Shown: positions 61,173 to 64,000 of the stretch, in pieces
Layout of the letters: every line of letters begins with the position of its first letter
Numbering within the stretch: the stretch's first letter is position 1
Source of the DNA: Muribaculaceae bacterium
GTDB taxonomy: Bacteria > Bacteroidota > Bacteroidia > Bacteroidales > Muribaculaceae
DNA: 64,000 bases
Direction of reading: 5' to 3'
Assembly (NCBI GenBank): GCA_022509145.1
Contig: JAFLTX010000001.1
Location: 53,161-117,160 of the forward strand
Translations under genes and position numbers: made by a program
The notes under the pieces: model-generated
The model's database searches: none
Seen by the model: the letters and a program-made list of their open reading frames with translations, nothing else
Told to the model about the DNA's origin: nothing

Positions 61173-63119
61173 TTACAGGTTTTCGGCTTCTTCTATCCAG
61201 GCTCTCCCTTTGGCGTCAGACGGCATGCGCCAGTCTCCGCGCGGCGAGAGGCACACCGAACCGATTTTAGGTCCGTCGGGCATGCAGCTGCGTTTGAACT
61301 GCTGGCTGAAGAAACGCTTGTAAAACCCTGTCAGTCTTTCTTTAAGCTCATCGCGGGAGTATTTCTCGCCGAAAGCTATCTCGGCCAGTCTGAAGATTTT
61401 TGCCGGAGAGAATCCGTTGCGCAACACGTGATACATATAGAAGTCGTTGAGCTCGTAAGGCCCTACGAAATCTTCCGTCTGCTGCTTTATCTCGTTCCCT
61501 TTCTCCGAGGGTATAAGTTCCGGCGAGATAGGCGTGTCGATGATGTCTTTGAGCGTTTCGCGAAGCAGAGGGTCTTCTGTATTGTCGGCATACCAATCCA
61601 CCAGGTATTTCACCAATGTCTTCGGCACCCCGGCATTCACGTTATACATCGACATATGGTCGCCGTTGTAGGTGCACCATCCCAGCGCGAGCTCCGACAT
61701 ATCGCCGGTGCCGAGCACGATTCCGCCCGTCTTGTTCGCCACATCCATCAATATCTGGGTGCGCTCGCGGGCCTGACCGTTTTCATAGACTACGTCATAT
61801 TTATCTTCCGGCTGCTCGATGTCGAGGAAATGTTGTTTCACGGCGGCGCTGATCGGTATCTCCCTCGCCGTCACCCCGAGGCGCTCCATAAGTTTGTGCG
61901 AATTCCCCTTGGTGCGTTCAGAATTGGCTTTCGACGGCATCGTTATCCCCACAATCTCCTTCAGGTCGAGGCCGAGTTTCCGATATGTGCGGTGGGCCGT
62001 GAGCAGAGCCAATGTTGAATCAAGACCGCCCGATATCCCGACAGTTATTCCGTGAGAGGGGAGTGCCTCAAGTCGGCGTGCAAGTCCCCAGGATTGTATC
62101 TCCGCTATCTCGCGGCACACGGCATCCCGGTTCTCTTTGGAGCTGGGTACGAAGGGATGTTTCTCCACTCTCATTTCCTCCATTGCGAACCGCGGCTTAT
62201 CTGCGGATGCTTTCAAGTCGATAAAGCGGGCTTTCCCGGGAGTAGAGCAGTCGAAGTAGGTTGAATATTTCCTGCGGTCGTTTCGCAATTTCTCTACATC
62301 GATTATTCCGGTGGAGTATGACGGCGACCCTGCAAAGCGCTCGTTTGCGCCGATAATCGCGCCGTCAGCCGCCACAAGGTCTATCCCTGAGAATACCAGG
62401 TCGGTCGACGATTCGCCGGCCCCTGCCGAGGCGTAGGCGTAACCGCAACGGCACCTTGCACTTTGGGAGGCCACCAGCCCGCGGATGTATGAATATTTGC
62501 CGATGTTGTCGTCGGTGGCCGAAAGGTTCAGTATGATGTCGGCCCCATTTTCGCAAAGCCAAGATGAGGGAGGGGTAGGCACCCAAAGGTCTTCGCAAAT
62601 CTCTATCCCCACGTTGGCTCCCTGATATTGGAATATCAGGTCGGTGCCGAAAGGATAAGGCTCACCTCCGATCTGAATCTCGCTCTCCACGATCCCTTCA
62701 CCGGAAGCAAACCATCTTTTTTCGTAAAATTCCTGGTAATTGGGAATATGCGTTTTGGGAACTACACCCTGAATCTTACCTCCATAGAGCACCACTGCGC
62801 AATTGAAGAGTCTTCCTTGCCAGAGGAGGGGAGCTCCCACCGCTACCATACGCGGGTCGTCTTTCAATGACGAGCAGAGCGAGACCACAGCCGCTTCCAC
62901 ATCTTTGAGCAAAGTCTCCTGAAAGAAGAGGTCGCCGCAGGTGTATGCACTGACCGAGAGCTCCGGGAACCCTATTATGTCGGCGCTTTTCAGTTCTTCC
63001 TCCGCAAGCAGAGCCAATATTTGCTCCACGTTTTTTGAGGGGTTGCCGATCTCCACCAGGGGAGTGGCGGCTGCTATTTTGTAAAGCCCGAAACGGGCCG
63101 TCTGGTCAGTTGGAACCAT
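61173..63119 (-). CDS. nadE: glutamine-dependent NAD+ synthetase
   Basis: Two-domain enzyme of 648 residues that amidates deamido-NAD using ammonia from glutamine. The N-terminal nitrilase-like glutaminase has the Glu53, Lys122, Cys175 triad (PELS, PKTHIPNYQEF, EICEDLW). The C-terminal synthetase has SGGLDS at 363-368. The frame opens at a TTG two codons earlier, but ATG 63119 is the expected start. It is the first gene of the long minus-strand run reaching menE. Confidence 0.96.
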   Translation of the reverse strand: MVPTDQTARFGLYKIAAATPLVEIGNPSKNVEQILALLAEEELKSADIIGFPELSVSAYTCGDLFFQETLLKDVEAAVVSLCSSLKDDPRMVAVGAPLLWQGRLFNCAVVLYGGKIQGVVPKTHIPNYQEFYEKRWFASGEGIVESEIQIGGEPYPFGTDLIFQYQGANVGIEICEDLWVPTPPSSWLCENGADIILNLSATDDNIGKYSYIRGLVASQSARCRCGYAYASAGAGESSTDLVFSGIDLVAADGAIIGANERFAGSPSYSTGIIDVEKLRNDRRKYSTYFDCSTPGKARFIDLKASADKPRFAMEEMRVEKHPFVPSSKENRDAVCREIAEIQSWGLARRLEALPSHGITVGISGGLDSTLALLTAHRTYRKLGLDLKEIVGITMPSKANSERTKGNSHKLMERLGVTAREIPISAAVKQHFLDIEQPEDKYDVVYENGQARERTQILMDVANKTGGIVLGTGDMSELALGWCTYNGDHMSMYNVNAGVPKTLVKYLVDWYADNTEDPLLRETLKDIIDTPISPELIPSEKGNEIKQQTEDFVGPYELNDFYMYHVLRNGFSPAKIFRLAEIAFGEKYSRDELKERLTGFYKRFFSQQFKRSCMPDGPKIGSVCLSPRGDWRMPSDAKGRAWIEEAENL

Positions 63120-63183
63120 CTTCAAAACTCTGTCTTTCGTAAACTCTTTCTCTATCGTTTTTGCGGCAGTTGCCGATAGAATA

Positions 63184-63191
63184 CAAAATTA
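63184..63191 (-). promoter_or_regulatory. -7 box for nadE
   Basis: Minus-strand TAATTTTG, 64 bp before the nadE ATG; the -33 position reads GTG and is weak. Confidence 0.4.
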
Positions 63192-63289
63192 ATAAAAAAT
63201 CCGATAGTTTCACCACCTCCGGCCCCCAACTTTCTCCCTATTCATCAAAAATTATTGAACTGACTCCCGGAGCCCGTATCCCTTGAAAC

Positions 63290-63328
63290 GAAAAAAAGAG
63301 ACGAATTGGATTATCCATTCGTCTCTTC
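63290..63328 (-). terminator. intrinsic terminator of the rpmB-rpmG-DUF4295 operon
   Basis: AGAGACGAAT (63297-63306) pairs with ATTCGTCTCT (63317-63326); on the minus strand it is followed by a run of seven T. It closes the ribosomal-protein transcript right after the DUF4295 gene. Confidence 0.85.
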
Positions 63329-63348
63329 TTAAATCGTATCTTATGTTC

Positions 63349-63498
63349 TTATTTAAGTGCGTCTTTTACAGCGTCGTTGGGCACCATCTCCTCTTTGAAT
63401 ACGTATGCACCTGTCTTGGGTGATTTTTCCATCAGTATCACTTTTGAGAAAGTGCGGCCTTCACCTTTCTGAAGACTTGCTACCGTTTTCTTTGCCAT
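63349..63498 (-). CDS. DUF4295 family small basic protein
   Basis: A 49-residue protein starting MAKKTVASLQKGEGRTFSKV and ending VPNDAVKDALK, matching the Bacteroidetes family DUF4295, always found beside rpmG as far as I recall. The small basic form suggests a ribosome-associated or accessory ribosomal protein; function is not established. It starts 22 bp after rpmG. Confidence 0.85.
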   Translation of the reverse strand: MAKKTVASLQKGEGRTFSKVILMEKSPKTGAYVFKEEMVPNDAVKDALK

Positions 63499-63520
63499 AA
63501 TCTCTTATCTGATTGGGGGA

Positions 63521-63709
63521 TTATTTAATTTCTTTATGTACAGTCACCTTCTTGAGGATGGGGTTGTATTTCTTCAGCTCCATTCTTCCAGGGGTGTTCT
63601 TGCGGTTCTTAACCGTGATGTATCTCGACATGCCGGGCATACCGCTTGCCTTATGTTCGGTACATTCAAGTATCACTTGCACTCTGTTACCTTTTGCTTT
63701 CTTTGCCAT
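63521..63709 (-). CDS. rpmG: 50S ribosomal protein L33
   Basis: A 62-residue basic protein, [19 protein letters not shown] at the start and the [19 protein letters not shown] core typical of L33. Only one cysteine is present, so it is the zinc-free form. It lies 22 bp after rpmB. Confidence 0.96.
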   Translation of the reverse strand: MAKKAKGNRVQVILECTEHKASGMPGMSRYITVKNRKNTPGRMELKKYNPILKKVTVHKEIK

Positions 63710-63731
63710 AATTTAATCGGTATTTTCGGGG

Positions 63732-63995
63732 TTAAAAACTCAATACGGTAATTTCTCTGAAATCCAAATTCCCGGCTGCTTCAGCTTTTCTCAATGCTGC
63801 GTTAAGACCGATCTTGTTGATTGTGCGGAGTGCGTGGGCACTTACCACCAGCTCAATCCAAATGTCTTGTTCGGGCCAGTAGAATTTTTTCTTATGGAGG
63901 TTTACTTTAAACTTCCTTTTGGTGCGACGTTTGGAGTGTGAAACGTTGTTTCCCGTCGCCGTCTTTTTGCCTGTGAGTTGACAAATCTTTGACAT
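63732..63995 (-). CDS. rpmB: 50S ribosomal protein L28
   Basis: An 87-residue protein starting [20 protein letters not shown], with the [14 protein letters not shown] block of L28 and a C-terminal helical part. First visible gene of the rpmB-rpmG-DUF4295 unit; the promoter would be outside the window. The ATG is 5 bp from the window end, so the frame is complete. Confidence 0.97.
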   Translation of the reverse strand: MSKICQLTGKKTATGNNVSHSKRRTKRKFKVNLHKKKFYWPEQDIWIELVVSAHALRTINKIGLNAALRKAEAAGNLDFREITVLSF

Positions 63996-64000
63996 GACTG

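Overview
The window looks like ordinary chromosomal core genome from a member of the Bacteroidales. Supporting signs are: promoters of the Bacteroidetes type (a TAnnTTTG box with a TTG/TTTG box about 20 bp upstream), a fused lpxC-fabZ gene, Bacteroidetes-restricted families (DUF4290, DUF4295), a T9SS-type sorting tail, a serine palmitoyltransferase (sphingolipids), a sodium-pumping methylmalonyl-CoA decarboxylase (succinate-to-propionate fermentation) and menaquinone genes. The fairly high GC of the genes would suit Muribaculaceae, but that is an inference from composition and memory.

Layout. 1-1.5 kb: the 3' end of a TamB-like gene, facing prs across a shared terminator. 1.6-14 kb, minus strand: GH13 amylase-prs; a pepO-ampG-like-menF string; ftsY-rimO; nrdD-nrdG. 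14.4-15.7 kb: a malic enzyme without the usual phosphotransacetylase domain. 15.7-24.4 kb, minus strand: serC-serA, a 52-residue membrane protein, dxs, trkA-trkH and rarA. 24.4-31.2 kb, plus strand: an FAD dehydrogenase, tsaB, DUF4290, murA, rimM, a small acidic protein, an OmpA-like protein and an MBL-fold hydrolase. 31.2-32.1 kb is the one non-core-looking stretch: a 49-residue ORF, an 18-codon fragment resembling a DUF4406 N-terminus, a candidate structured RNA with its own promoter, and a start-less 84-codon open frame. Next come a large secreted discoidin-domain protein, hisS, a BtuF/FecCD/ATPase importer, a periplasmic histidine phosphatase and spt. 43-47.5 kb: the mce-mmdA-oadG-bccP-oadB operon. 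47.6-51.6 kb: lpxD, lpxC-fabZ, lpxA and a Crp/Fnr regulator in tight array. 51.7-63.1 kb, minus strand: nadE, sua5, a sugar-phosphate transferase, ClC, fmt and menDBCE. The end holds rpmB-rpmG-DUF4295.

Functionally the window covers central metabolism (PRPP, serine, DXP, malate, NAD, dNTPs), anaerobic energy conservation (the sodium decarboxylase and menaquinone), envelope building (lipid A, peptidoglycan precursor, sphingolipid) and translation (t6A, RimM, RimO, L28, L33, HisS, Fmt). I see no CRISPR array, rRNA, convincing tRNA, complete insertion sequence or defence system. The most interesting observations are the orphan structured RNA and decayed frames at 31.2-32.1 kb, paired operator-like repeats in two intergenic regions, active-site substitutions in MurA and SerA, the single-domain malic enzyme, and several split gene neighbourhoods.
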